Below, piece by piece: positions 8,843-22,225 of a stretch of DNA of 64,000 nucleotides. This DNA is from Polyangiaceae bacterium (GTDB taxonomy: Bacteria; Myxococcota_A; Polyangia; Polyangiales; Polyangiaceae). Numbering within the stretch: position 1 is the stretch's first letter; every line of letters starts with the position of its first letter. The DNA lies in assembly GCA_015075635.1 (NCBI GenBank), contig JABTUA010000001.1:3100001-3164000 (forward strand). Direction: 5' to 3'. The position numbers were made by a program, and so were the translations under genes. Below the pieces are notes generated by a model. That model saw nothing but the letters and a program-made list of their open reading frames with translations. It did not search any database and was not told where the DNA came from.

Positions 8843-9601
8843 CTACTCGTCCTCCGCCTTCATCTTCTTGATGATCGCAGCGTAGCGCTTGTCCTTGCGC
8901 AGCGGGCCGAACTCGCTCTGGGTGCGCGAGCGGCGAATCCAGTCGTCCAGCGAGTTGTGCGAGCGCAGGAACTTCGGTCGCCGGAGCGACTTGGCGACCT
9001 CCAGCGATTTCTCGAAGTTCTGCACGCACTGCTCGACGTCGTTCTTCAGGCAGTAGCCGCGCGCCAGGTGATAGAAGACCTCCGCGCTGTTGTCCCAGTT
9101 CTTCTTGGCGATGTCGAGGTGACGAATCGCGTCGTCCTGCGAGCGCTTGCGCAAGAGCGCGTAGGCGACGCCCATGCGCAGGTAGTAGTGCTCGTACTCC
9201 GGCAGCGCGCAGCCCTTGTCGTGGAGCTTCTCGGCCTCTTCGTAGAACGGGATGCTCGCCTCGGCGGCCTCGCTCTCCTTCAAGCCCTTGTCGAAGAGCG
9301 CGGCGTCGCCGCGCCACACCCGCACCGTGGCGCTGTTCGGATACTGCTTCATCAGGTGCTCGAGCAGGCGCTGGGCGGTCTTGTAGTCCTTGTCCTTGAA
9401 TGCGGTGACCGCGGGGCGGAACTCGCCCTGACCGGGGTCCATGCTGGTCCCGCCCGGGCACACTCCCGGCGTCACCGTCGTGGCGGTGGGCGCGGCCACG
9501 GGTGCCGGCGCAGGGTTGTCGGACTTGCTCTTGCAGGCCAGGAGCGCGGCGAACAGCAGGGCGAGCGCCGCGGTGCGGTCGAAGGCGGTCATCGCCCGCA
9601 T
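8843..9601 (-). CDS. TPR-containing lipoprotein
   Basis: About 252 residues. The N-terminus is a lipoprotein signal with box LLAC (ATG 9601 or 9592; an upstream ATG at 9742 would bury the signal and is rejected). After a Pro/Ala/Thr linker come helical repeats of tetratricopeptide type (for example [55 protein letters not shown]). Such lipoproteins usually scaffold envelope complexes. No partner is evident, since its neighbour is the convergent lipoprotein. The start precedes the gltB start by about 130 bp in divergent orientation. Confidence 0.8.
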   Translation of the reverse strand: MRAMTAFDRTAALALLFAALLACKSKSDNPAPAPVAAPTATTVTPGVCPGGTSMDPGQGEFRPAVTAFKDKDYKTAQRLLEHLMKQYPNSATVRVWRGDAALFDKGLKESEAAEASIPFYEEAEKLHDKGCALPEYEHYYLRMGVAYALLRKRSQDDAIRHLDIAKKNWDNSAEVFYHLARGYCLKNDVEQCVQNFEKSLEVAKSLRRPKFLRSHNSLDDWIRRSRTQSEFGPLRKDKRYAAIIKKMKAEDE

Positions 9602-9732
9602 CAAACGTCGGCTCGGCGCTTCCTGCAACGCCACGCGACGTGCCGCGCGCCTTGCGCGGCGCGTCAATTCGTGGCCCAATACCGGGCCTTCCAAGGTCCC
9701 ATGCCCCGCCATCCGTTCAGACCGGGCGCCAT

Positions 9733-14315
<4,583 letters not shown>

Positions 14316-14316
<1 letters not shown>

Positions 14317-15737
14317 TGGGAAAGCCGACGGGCTTCGTCGAGTACTCGCGCGAGGAGCCGCCGAAGCGCCCGGTCGCCGAGCGCGTGAAGGACTATCGCG
14401 AGCTCGAGCTGCCGGTCGTGGACGAGCGGCTGAAGAAGCAGGGCGCGCGCTGCATGGATTGCGGCATTCCCTTCTGCAACACCGGCTGTCCGCTCGGAAA
14501 CCTGATCCCGGAGTGGAACGACCACGTCTACCGCGGGCGCTGGGACGACGCCGCCGCCGCGCTGCACGCCACCAACAACTTCCCCGAGATCACCGGACGC
14601 GTCTGCCCGGCGCCCTGCGAGGCCGCCTGTGTGCTCGGCATCAACAGCGACCCGGTCAGCATCAAGCTGCTGGAGAAGTCCATCGCCGACCACGCCTTCG
14701 CGCGCGGGCGCATCGTCCCGGAGCCGCCGCTCGAGCGCACCGGAAAGAAGGTCGCGGTGGTCGGCTCGGGTCCCGCGGGCCTGGCTGCGGCCCAGGAGCT
14801 CAACCGCGCCGGCCACAGCGTGGTCGTGCTCGAGCGGGACGACCGCATCGGGGGGCTCCTCACCTACGGCATTCCGGACTTCAAGCTGGAGAAGCGCTGG
14901 GTGCAGGCACGCGTGGAGCAGCTCCGCGCGGAGGGCGTCGAGTTCCGCACCGGCGTCGAGGTCGGCGTCACGCTCGCCGCCGAGGAGCTCAGCTCGCGCT
15001 TCGACGCCGTCTGCCTCGCCATCGGCGCGCGAAAGCCCCGGGATCTGCCGGTGCCGGGTCGCGAGCTCGGCGGCATCCACTTCGCCATGGATTTCCTCGA
15101 GCAGCAGAACCGCCGCCTGGCCGGGGACCGCGTGCCGGAGGAGCGCGCGATCCTGGCCACGGGCAAGCGCGTCGTGGTCATCGGCGGCGGCGACACCGGC
15201 AGCGACTGCATCGGCACCGCCATCCGTCAGGGAGCGCGGAGCGTGACCAGCCTCGAGATCCTGCCGCGTCCGCCGGCGGAGCGCGATCCGAGCACGCCCT
15301 GGCCGCTCTGGCCGCTCGTTCTCCGCACCTCCACCTCGCACGAAGAAGGCTGCAATCGCGAGTGGAGCGTCTCGACGGAGCGCTTCGGCGGAGCGAACGG
15401 CCGCGTCCAGAAGCTCCACCTGGTCCGCGTCACCGAGCGCGCCGGCCGCTTCGATCGCGTCGAAGGCAGCGAGATCGAGCTCGACGCCGATCTGGTGTTG
15501 CTCGCGCTCGGCTTCCTACATCCGGAGAAACCCGGGCTCGTCGAGGCGCTCGGGCTCGGGCTCGACCGCCGCGGCAACCTGGCCGTGGATCCGAGCTTCA
15601 TGACCAGCTCGACCGGAGTGTTCGCGGCAGGTGACTGCCAGCGCGGCCAGAGCCTGGTCGTTTGGGCCATCGCCGACGGCCGGCGCGCCGCGCGCAGCAT
15701 CGACAAGTACCTGATGGGCAAGAGCGAGCTCCTGTAA
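14316..15737 (+). CDS. gltD: Glutamate synthase (NADPH) small subunit
   Basis: Flavoprotein that passes electrons from NADPH to GltB. It has 473 residues. The N-terminal cluster-binding region has the Cys patterns RCMDCGIPFC, TGCPLGN and CPAPCEAAC. An FAD-binding Rossmann motif, VAVVGSGPAGLAAAQ, and an NADPH motif, VVVIGGGDTGSDC, follow. The C-terminal TSSTGVFAAGDCQRGQ is typical of the family. The ATG shares one base with the gltB stop (TGATG), behind a GGAGGCGGAG ribosome site, so the subunits are made in step. Together the pair is the ammonia-assimilating GOGAT. Confidence 0.97.
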
Positions 15738-15750
15738 TACTGTTCTCTGG

Positions 15751-16488
15751 TTGGCCCAGGTTCCGAAGAAGCGCCCCCCCAAACGACCGCCGCGCCCTGC
15801 GCCGCGTGGGGCCTCGACCGGGCGTGAGGAACGCGACGACGACTCGTCGCCGGAGATCCAGGTCGGCTTCGCGCCGGCCGGTCGCGAGACGCTCGCGGCC
15901 ATCACCAGCGACGTCGCGCCCGGCGGCGACACCCCGGAGCTCGAGTTCCACCTGGTGCCAGCCGGTCGCGAGACCCTGGCCGCCATCACGGCGGAGCTCG
16001 TGCCGCCTTCGGCGCGCATCAGCCGCGCGGACGACGCTTCGGAGCCGAACACCGGGGTCCGTCAGCGGCTGCGCACCCACGGGTACTCGGAGCCCCCAGC
16101 CGAGCCCGTGCCGGTCCCGCGCATGACCATGCCCGGCGTGGCGCCGCCGCCCAACGCGCCCCGCCCGCAGAAGGCGGAACGGGTCAGCAAGGACACCATC
16201 GATGCGCTGGCCTCGGCCATGCTCGATCCCGTCCCTCCGCCCTCGAGCGCGCGGCAGCGCGCGCTCGCGCTGGACGTCTTCGAGCTCGTGACCTTCGTGG
16301 TCAAAGGCGACGACCTGGGCCAGCTCTCCACGGAGGCGACGCGCCGAGATTTCGTCGCCGAACGCCTGATGCACCGCCTGCCCATCGCCGCCGTCGATCA
16401 GATCGATCGCGTCGACGTCACGCCCTGGACCGTGCGCGGCACGCTGATCCTGCGCGTCTGGTGCAAGGTCCGGCCGAAGCTGAAGTGA
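15751..16488 (+). CDS. Hypothetical protein with a duplicated PAGRETLAAIT motif
   Basis: 245 residues from TTG 15751, 13 bp after gltD, so possibly read through from it. The first half is Pro/Arg-rich and disordered-looking, with an 11-residue motif PAGRETLAAIT twice (about residues 43-53 and 70-80). The second half (about 150-245) looks like a small folded domain with alternating hydrophobics (ALDVFELVTFVVKGDDLGQL, then LILRVWCKVRP). I recognise no family. The duplicated motif may be a repeated binding segment. The start is uncertain. Confidence 0.65.
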   Translation: MAQVPKKRPPKRPPRPAPRGASTGREERDDDSSPEIQVGFAPAGRETLAAITSDVAPGGDTPELEFHLVPAGRETLAAITAELVPPSARISRADDASEPNTGVRQRLRTHGYSEPPAEPVPVPRMTMPGVAPPPNAPRPQKAERVSKDTIDALASAMLDPVPPPSSARQRALALDVFELVTFVVKGDDLGQLSTEATRRDFVAERLMHRLPIAAVDQIDRVDVTPWTVRGTLILRVWCKVRPKLK

Positions 16489-16604
16489 CGCTCGGCGAAC
16501 GCAACCTCTGCATGCCAGAGTGCCTCGCCCGAAACGCTTGCGTCGCGCGACGGCACGACTCCCCGAGATCCTGCGATGGAACGCGGCCTGCACGTCGCGA
16601 GCCC

Positions 16605-16799
16605 ATGCTCGCTCGGATCACCTACGTCGACCATGAGGCACGCTACGGCGTCGCCCGCACCTCCGACGGTCACACCGTCCGGTTCCACGAGAGCGCCGTG
16701 TTAGGCGGGCTCACGACCCTCGCGGTCGGAGACGAGGTCCGCATCTCGAACGCGAGCGTCGAGGTGGTGGTCCGGCGCACCGGTCGCCCCGCTGCGTAG
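16605..16799 (+). CDS. Small OB-fold/cold-shock-like protein
   Basis: 64 residues from ATG 16605. Its pattern is that of a cold-shock or OB-fold nucleic-acid-binding domain: RITYVDHEARYGVARTSDG, TVRFHESAV, then VGDEVRISNASVEVVVRR. It lacks the full RNP motifs, so nucleic-acid binding is an inference. A longer frame from 16461 adds a non-conserved-looking Cys-rich leader and is less likely. It is convergent with the Cys-rich protein gene ending at 16810. Confidence 0.6.
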   Translation: MLARITYVDHEARYGVARTSDGHTVRFHESAVLGGLTTLAVGDEVRISNASVEVVVRRTGRPAA

Positions 16800-16809
16800 G
16801 CTCCCGGCT

Positions 16810-16986
16810 CTAGGCGGCGCTCGCCTCGATCCCGAACTCCCCGCTCGCCTCGGAGTAGGTAGCGACGACTCGAATGGGGCGGCAGCACACCACGCAGTCC
16901 TCGATCAGTATCTGTCGCTCCCCGCCGTCGAGATCCGGGAACGCGTCCGTCGGCTCGCCGCAGTAGGGGCACTCGAAGCTCGGCAC
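16810..16986 (-). CDS. CPXCG-type cysteine-rich small protein
   Basis: 58 residues from GTG 16986. It has a zinc-ribbon-like pattern CPYCG near the N-terminus and CVVCC about 20 residues later, matching the short CPXCG cysteine-rich family of unknown function. Its GTG shares one base with the TAG of the hemolysin III-like gene upstream (TAGTG), so it is translationally coupled. A long frame that runs from here through the upstream gene is a shadow. Confidence 0.8.
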   Translation of the reverse strand: MPSFECPYCGEPTDAFPDLDGGERQILIEDCVVCCRPIRVVATYSEASGEFGIEASAA

Positions 16987-17624
16987 TAGCTGTACTCTAG
17001 CACCGCAATCGTGTGGCAGGCGCTGCCCGCGATCACGAACAGGTGCCAGACCAGGTGCGCGTGAGGCAGGCGCTTGGCGGCGTAGAAGGCCACCCCCGAG
17101 GTGTAGGCGAGACCGCCCGCGATCAACCAGAACAACCCCCACGGCTCCATCAGCTGCCAGAGCGGACGGATCGCCGTCAACACCAACCAACCCATGCCGA
17201 GGTACAGCGCCATCGACAGCCGCGGGAAACGCATGCCGCCGACCACCTCGAGAACGACCCCGGCGATGGCCAGCACCCACACCACTGTGAGCAGCGACTG
17301 GCCCCAAACACCGCTCAGCACGCCCAGCGTGAACGGCGTGTAGGTGCCCGCGATGAGCAGGAAGATCGCCGCGTGATCGAGCACCCGAAGCACGCGCTTC
17401 GCCTTGGGCCCCGGCAGCGCGTGGTACAGGGTCGAGCACAGGTAGAGCAGCACCAGCGTGGCCGAAAACACGCTCGCGCCCACGACGGCCGCGACGGACC
17501 CGCGCCGAGCGGCGCTCGTCACGAGCAGCGGCAGCGCGGCCAGCGCCGCCAAGAGGCCGAGCCCGTGGCTCACGCTGTTGGCGATTTCTGCGCGGTTCGT
17601 CCCGGTCGCGACCTCGGAGCTCAT
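16986..17624 (-). CDS. TrhA/hemolysin III family (PAQR) membrane protein
   Basis: 212 residues with seven predicted membrane helices. The family's histidines and nearby residues are present: NSVSHGLGL, STLYHALPG, LDHAAIFLLIAGTYTP and HLFVIAGSACH. In this superfamily they bind zinc. Bacterial members (YqfA/TrhA) are linked to membrane energetics or lipid homeostasis; true haemolysis is doubtful. The ATG at 17624 has no ribosome site, but a consensus-like promoter ends 7 nt before it. The small CPXCG protein follows. Confidence 0.88.
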   Translation of the reverse strand: MSSEVATGTNRAEIANSVSHGLGLLAALAALPLLVTSAARRGSVAAVVGASVFSATLVLLYLCSTLYHALPGPKAKRVLRVLDHAAIFLLIAGTYTPFTLGVLSGVWGQSLLTVVWVLAIAGVVLEVVGGMRFPRLSMALYLGMGWLVLTAIRPLWQLMEPWGLFWLIAGGLAYTSGVAFYAAKRLPHAHLVWHLFVIAGSACHTIAVLEYS

Positions 17625-17631
17625 GCTTACA

Positions 17632-17660
17632 CCAATAACCGTTACAGTTTACACTGTCAA
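17632..17660 (-). promoter_or_regulatory. Strong promoter of the hemolysin III-like gene, leaderless type
   Basis: On the minus strand: perfect -35 TTGACA (17660-17655), a 17 nt spacer and -10-like TATTGG (17637-17632). The start codon begins 7 nt downstream at 17624. This is the best vegetative-type promoter match in the window and predicts a transcript starting at the ATG. Confidence 0.65.
17644..17657. promoter_or_regulatory. Inverted repeat in the divergent promoter (operator candidate)
   Basis: ACAGT-ttac-ACTGT is a perfect inverted repeat lying in the spacer and over part of the -35 box of the leftward promoter, between divergent genes. TTACAGTTTACACTGT resembles operators of TetR-family repressors, but no tetR-like gene is nearby. 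The regulator is unknown. Confidence 0.4.
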
Positions 17661-17662
17661 CT

Positions 17663-17880
17663 TTGGCGAACCGCGCTCGACTCTCGACATGGCCAAGCGC
17701 AAGCGCGGGCACGTTGAGGAACCTGCGGGGGGCGAGCCGGCTGGCGATCGAGGCCACCCACGGCGTCACCGCGCTCGTCGAGGAGATGCACCGCACCATC
17801 GCTGCTGGACCCGCGCTGCTCGGCCGGCCCCTCGACGGTCCCGCACGCCTGTTGACGGGGCTCGTCCAACGAGCTCCGAG
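17663..17880 (+). pseudogene. N-terminal remnant of an alpha/beta-hydrolase (lipase-like) gene
   Basis: About 70 codons after the divergent promoter encode LRNLRGASRLAIEATHGVTA and a stretch ending GPARLLTGLVQ. From memory, this matches the pre-catalytic leader of large PGAP1-like esterases found in myxobacteria. The reading then loses protein-like character, and no GXSXG nucleophile follows before the next gene. I read it as a 5' remnant whose catalytic domain was deleted. The family match was not searched. Confidence 0.4.
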
Positions 17881-17899
17881 CCTGCCCTCTCGAGAGCGG

Positions 17900-18289
17900 T
17901 CACTTGCAGCTGAAGCCGCCGCCGCTCCAGCCCTGACCCGAACCGGCGGCGGCGAAGCACGCCGCGGCCAGCTGCTTCATGTACGTCTTGGTCGGCTCCG
18001 GCGCGCTCTCGGCGTTCTGCGAGATCGCCTGGCAGCACTTCTTCATGCTGGCCGAGCTCCCGCCCCCGACCTTCTTGGCGTCGGCATCCGCGTCGCTGAC
18101 GTCTTCCCCCGCGTCCTCGACCTCGAGCACCAGCGGAGCGGCCGGCGTGGCGACCGGCGCGGCGGAAGGCAGCGGCGGCGGCGGTTCGTCCTTCTTGGTG
18201 CAGCCGGAGTGCGCCAGCAACCCCAGCGGAAGGAGCAGCCCGAGCGCGATGGGGGCGAGCGACTGGGTCAGGAGATCTGCCGTCTTCAT
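17900..18289 (-). CDS. Small putative lipoprotein with paired cysteines
   Basis: 129 residues with a GGAGGA ribosome site before ATG 18289. A signal helix runs to a Cys in AHSGC, a weak lipobox. A Pro/Ala/Asp-rich linker leads to a C-terminal helical domain with Cys in KKCCQAISQ, AACFAA and the final FSCK, probably disulfide-linked. I recognise no characterised family. It follows the hydrolase remnant in opposite orientation. Confidence 0.7.
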   Translation of the reverse strand: MKTADLLTQSLAPIALGLLLPLGLLAHSGCTKKDEPPPPLPSAAPVATPAAPLVLEVEDAGEDVSDADADAKKVGGGSSASMKKCCQAISQNAESAPEPTKTYMKQLAAACFAAAGSGQGWSGGGFSCK

Positions 18290-18532
18290 CGAATCCTCCT
18301 GGGCATTCCTATCACGTGAGGGAGCCGGGGGACGAGCAATCGTGCTCGACCGCTCGGCTCAGGGCTCGAGCCCGTGCTCCTTGCGCGATGCAGCGTTGCG
18401 CGCGTCGGCGCGCCCCAGCGCGGGTCGCTGGCCCAGGCGGTCGGCACACGCCTTGAACAGCGACAGCGTGATCGACATCGAACGTGCCTAGCTCGACGCC
18501 GACGCGGCGACCAGCGGGGTCCGGATTTCGTC
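18290..18532. other. Intergenic stretch with a 39-codon frame of unclear status
   Basis: 243 bp between two leftward genes. The only notable frame is on the minus strand at 18478-18359, 39 codons from ATG to TGA. It begins MSITLSLFKACADRLGQRPA and is faintly reminiscent of the start of acyl-CoA ligases. I cannot support it as a gene. No hairpin terminator is obvious. Confidence 0.3.
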
Positions 18533-19495
18533 TCACTCCCGCGGCCGCGCAGCTGGGCGCTCCACCCGCTCGCACGACAGCTGATCGCCGAGGGCGCAGC
18601 CGCGCTCGAACAGCTGGCGGGCCCGGGCCAGGTCGGCCGTCACGCCGCTCGAGCCGTCGGTGTAGAGGAGCCCGAGCGCGCGGCACCCCATCACCGAGCC
18701 CCCGTCGCAAGCCCGCTCGAAGAGCTGGACCGCCCGCGCCTCGTCCTTGGGCATGCCGCGACCGCCGAGCAACATGCGTCCGAAGCCGTGGCAGCCTTCG
18801 GCGTCGCCGCCGTCGCAGGCCTTCTGGAACAGCGCGACGGCCTGCTCCACGTTCGCCTCGGTGCCCATGCCGATGAACTTGGCGAGCGCGAGCCCGCCGC
18901 ACGCCTCCGCGCTGCCCAGATCGCAGCCTCTCTGGAAGAGCTCGACGGCCTTCGCCGGGTCCTTCGGGACGCCGCGCCCCTTTTCGTGGCGCTTGCCGAG
19001 GGTCGCACAGGCTTCGCCTTCGGAGCCCTGACAGGCCCGCTCGTACAGGCCGAGCACGCGAGCCGCATCCAGCTTGCCGCCCTGCCCCGCCTCCAGCAGC
19101 TTGGCGAGGTGCAGGCACGCGGGCGCGTCGTCGGCGTTGCAGGCGCGTTCGAACAGCTCGGCCGCGAGCTTGGCGTCGCGCTCGGCCTCGAGACCGACTT
19201 GGTGCGAGAGCCCGAGCTGCCGGCAGGCGAGCTTGTCGCCCTTGTCGCAGCGGGCGGCGAGCGCCTGGTTCAGGCTCTTCGGCGCGGCAGGTGCGAGCGC
19301 CCAGGTAGACAGTCCCGCCAATGCGCCGACCAGCAGGCCGAGCGCGAACGGCACCCACGGGGGTCGGGCCACCGACTCCTTCGCCGGCAACCGGGACGGC
19401 GGGGCGCGACGGGTCACCGGCTTCGCGGCTGAGGCGTCGAGATCTCGCGGCGCTGCTTCGCTGGGGTCTTCGGGCTCGAGCTCGGGCTTCGACAC
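18533..19495 (-). CDS. Membrane-anchored Sel1-repeat protein
   Basis: 320 residues from GTG 19495; the frame is open further upstream but without protein-like sequence. An Arg/Pro-rich cytoplasmic part (1-46) is followed by one membrane helix (about 47-68) and six to seven Sel1-type repeats. Each has the pattern A-x2-LF-x2-AC-x3-D-x-C and a Gly, for example AAELFERACNADDAPACLHL and AVELFQRGCDLGSAEACGGL. The regular Cys pairs suggest an extracytoplasmic domain stabilised by disulfides. Sel1 repeats mediate protein contacts. It is divergent from the plsB-like gene 85 bp away. Confidence 0.85.
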   Translation of the reverse strand: MSKPELEPEDPSEAAPRDLDASAAKPVTRRAPPSRLPAKESVARPPWVPFALGLLVGALAGLSTWALAPAAPKSLNQALAARCDKGDKLACRQLGLSHQVGLEAERDAKLAAELFERACNADDAPACLHLAKLLEAGQGGKLDAARVLGLYERACQGSEGEACATLGKRHEKGRGVPKDPAKAVELFQRGCDLGSAEACGGLALAKFIGMGTEANVEQAVALFQKACDGGDAEGCHGFGRMLLGGRGMPKDEARAVQLFERACDGGSVMGCRALGLLYTDGSSGVTADLARARQLFERGCALGDQLSCERVERPAARPRE

Positions 19496-19580
19496 GGCCC
19501 GAACTAGAGCACACTTTTCCGTCGGCGGTGACGGCACGGGTGTCCCCGGCCGCCCGCGGGCGTTGTAGGCTCGGCCTCCC

Positions 19581-21212
19581 ATGCGACCCGAGCACCGCGA
19601 GCGCGCCCGCATCGAAGCTGCCACGCGTGTCGTCGATCGGCACGTGGCAACGCTGCGTCCGCCCGAAGAGGTGGGCCTCGAAGCCTTGGTCAACGACACG
19701 CTCTACCACGAACGCCGCCGGCTCGAGCGCGAGCGCGGCGGCGATCCGCGACTCGCCGCCGACCACGCCTTCTACCAGAAGGTGCAGCGTCGGCTGCGCC
19801 ACGCCTCGGCGCGGGATCTCCGGGAGATGCTCGACCAAATCGCGCTGCGTTTCGCCTCGGAGATCGTCGGCAACTTCGACGACCGCGTCTACAGGTTGTC
19901 CACCACCGTCGTGCCCACCGGCCTGAGCGTGCTCTTGACGGCGATGTCGCCGCGCAAGCTGAGCTCGCTGGGCTCGCTCCGACACGGGCTGTCCGATCAC
20001 GTGCAGATCCAGGGCTCGGTCGATCACGTGCGCAAGCTCCTCGACAAGGGCACGCTGGTCGTGGTCCCCACGCACTCGTCCCATCTGGACAGCATCGTGC
20101 TGGGCTACGCCGTCCACTTGATGGGCTTGCCCCCGCTGCTCTACGGCGCGGGGCTGAACCTGTTCAACAACCCGGTGACGTCGTTCTTCATGAACAACCT
20201 CGGCGCCTACCGCGTGGACCGCAAGAAGACCGCCGCGCTCTACAAGGACGTGCTGAAGGAGTTCGCCACCGTCGCGCTCGAGCTCGACTACAACAACCTC
20301 TTCTTCCCCGGCGGCACGCGCTCGCGCAGCGGCGCCGTGGAGCAGAAGCTCAAGCGCGGCCTGCTCGGGACGGCCGTGCGCGCCTACGTCGGCAACCTCC
20401 AGAGCCACCGCGACAAGCCCAATTTGTACGTCGTCCCCTGCACCATCTCCTACAAGCTGGGGCTCGAGGCGGAGACGCTGATCGACGACCACCTGAAGGA
20501 GGTCGGGAAGAACCGCTACATCATCGAGGACGACGAGTTCAGCCGACCGCGCCAGGTGCTGAACTTCATGTCGAACCTGGTGTCGCTCGACAGCCGCGTG
20601 GTGATCACCTTCAGCCGGCCCCTGGACTTCGTCGGCAACTACGTGGACGAGGACGGCCGGAGCCTCGACCCCCGCGGCCGGCTGGTCGACGCGGCTTCCT
20701 ACGTGAGCGACGCCGGCGACCCGGTCCACGACCACCAGCGCGACGAGGAGTACACGAACGAGCTCAGCGCGGCCATCGCTCGGGAGTTCCTGCGCGACAA
20801 CGTCGCGATGAGCACCCACGTGGTCGGGTACGCGCTGCTCGACATGCTGCAGCGGGACAACCCCGAGATGGACCTCTACCGCCTGCTCAGGACCGGCGGC
20901 AGATCCCCGAGCGTCACCCGGGCCGACCTCGCGCGGGAGACCGAGCGGGTGATCGACGCGCTCCGGCGCTCGACGCGCGGCCCGCGGCTCGCGGACGAGC
21001 TCTCCCGAGACCCCGAGCTCGTCGTGGACGACGCGCTGCGCGCATTTGGCAGCTACCACGCGCATCCCGCCGCGGTGCGCCGCGGCGAGCGGGTCTTCCA
21101 CGAGGATCGCAACCTCTTACTCTATTACGGCAACCGCCTGCGCGGCTACGACCTCTCGCGCTCGCGGCTCGGGCCGAGCGCAACGGCCGGTGCCGAGGGA
21201 GCCGCAGCATGA
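19581..21212 (+). CDS. PlsB-like glycerol-3-phosphate acyltransferase
   Basis: Predicted to acylate glycerol-3-phosphate, the first step of phospholipid synthesis. In the 543 residues, the acyltransferase block H-x4-D appears as HSSHLD (165-170) and the phosphate-binding block as FFPGGTRSRSG (about 241-251), as in PlsB, where EGTRSR is usual. It is shorter than E. coli PlsB (about 800). The next gene, gpsA, makes its substrate and overlaps by 4 nt (ATGA), which strongly supports the role. A TAGGCT hexamer 9 nt before the ATG may be the promoter of a leaderless mRNA. Confidence 0.85.
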   Translation: MRPEHRERARIEAATRVVDRHVATLRPPEEVGLEALVNDTLYHERRRLERERGGDPRLAADHAFYQKVQRRLRHASARDLREMLDQIALRFASEIVGNFDDRVYRLSTTVVPTGLSVLLTAMSPRKLSSLGSLRHGLSDHVQIQGSVDHVRKLLDKGTLVVVPTHSSHLDSIVLGYAVHLMGLPPLLYGAGLNLFNNPVTSFFMNNLGAYRVDRKKTAALYKDVLKEFATVALELDYNNLFFPGGTRSRSGAVEQKLKRGLLGTAVRAYVGNLQSHRDKPNLYVVPCTISYKLGLEAETLIDDHLKEVGKNRYIIEDDEFSRPRQVLNFMSNLVSLDSRVVITFSRPLDFVGNYVDEDGRSLDPRGRLVDAASYVSDAGDPVHDHQRDEEYTNELSAAIAREFLRDNVAMSTHVVGYALLDMLQRDNPEMDLYRLLRTGGRSPSVTRADLARETERVIDALRRSTRGPRLADELSRDPELVVDDALRAFGSYHAHPAAVRRGERVFHEDRNLLLYYGNRLRGYDLSRSRLGPSATAGAEGAAA

Positions 21213-22225
21213 CGACCGACAGCTGTATCGGCGTAATCGGCGCCGGTAACTGGGGCACCACGCTGGCCAAGGTGCTCGGCGAGAACGGCAAACGCACCTT
21301 GCTCTGGGCGCGGCGCGAGGAGCTGTGCCGCGAGATCAACGAGACTCGCCAGAACTCCGCTTATCTGCCCGGCTTCACCCTGCCCGAGAGCGTCGAGGCA
21401 ACGCACGACCTGAAGCACATCTGCCAGAGCGCGTCGCTCCTGATCGCCGTGGTACCGTCGCACACCATGCGCGAGACCGCGCGGGAGCTCGGAAACCACC
21501 TGAACGGCGAGCACGTGGTCGTTCACGCCACCAAGGGCATCGAGCAAGGCAGCTTCAAGCGCATGAGCGAGGTGCTGCGCGAGGAGACGTGCCTCAGGAA
21601 GATCGGCGTGATCAGCGGCCCCAACCTGGCCAAGGAGCTGGCGGCGCGCCAGCCCACGGGCACGCTGGTCGCCAGCCGCTACGACGAGGTGTTCACGCGC
21701 ACCCACGCTGCTCTGCACAACGACTACTTCCGCGTCTATCAGGGCCGCGACGTCGTCGGCGCGGAGATCGGCGGCGGCTTCAAGAACATCATCGCGTTGG
21801 CCGCCGGCGTGGCCGCCGGCCTCGGGCTCGGGGACAACACCAAGGCGCTGCTCCTGACCCGTGGCCTGTCGGAGATGGCGCGTTTCGGCGTGGCCATGGG
21901 CGCGGAGGTGATGACCTTCGGCGGCATGGCCGGCATGGGTGATCTGATCGCGACCTGCTCGTCGCCGCTCTCACGCAACCACCAAGTGGGCGCCCGGCTC
22001 GCCCGGGGCGAGAAGCTGGAGGACATCCAGCGCGACATGCGCATGGTGGCCGAAGGCGTGAAGATGGCGAAAGCCGCCCACGACTTCGCCAAGAAGAAGC
22101 GCATCGACCTGCCCATCGTCGCGGCCGTCTACCACCTGCTCTACGAGCACCACGAGGTGCCGCTCCTGCTCAAGGAGCTGATGAGCATCCCCGCCGGCCC
22201 GGAGTTCGCGGCGCTCACGGTCTAA
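21209..22225 (+). CDS. gpsA: NAD(P)H-dependent glycerol-3-phosphate dehydrogenase
   Basis: Reduces dihydroxyacetone phosphate to sn-glycerol-3-phosphate for membrane lipid synthesis. The 338 residues have the N-terminal nucleotide-binding motif IGVIGAGNWGTTLAKVL, the central ISGPNLAKEL motif, the catalytic-lysine region GGGFKNIIALAAG and the C-terminal MAEGVKMAKAAH region. Length and order are normal. The ATG lies in the last codons of the plsB-like gene (4 nt overlap), so the producer and consumer of glycerol-3-phosphate are co-translated. Confidence 0.96.
   Translation: MTTDSCIGVIGAGNWGTTLAKVLGENGKRTLLWARREELCREINETRQNSAYLPGFTLPESVEATHDLKHICQSASLLIAVVPSHTMRETARELGNHLNGEHVVVHATKGIEQGSFKRMSEVLREETCLRKIGVISGPNLAKELAARQPTGTLVASRYDEVFTRTHAALHNDYFRVYQGRDVVGAEIGGGFKNIIALAAGVAAGLGLGDNTKALLLTRGLSEMARFGVAMGAEVMTFGGMAGMGDLIATCSSPLSRNHQVGARLARGEKLEDIQRDMRMVAEGVKMAKAAHDFAKKKRIDLPIVAAVYHLLYEHHEVPLLLKELMSIPAGPEFAALTV

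Noticed and set aside
18312..21101. 929-codon minus-strand frame
   Set aside because: It is antisense to the plsB-like gene and out of frame with the Sel1 gene. The translated sequence is Val/His/Arg-rich shadow text without domains.
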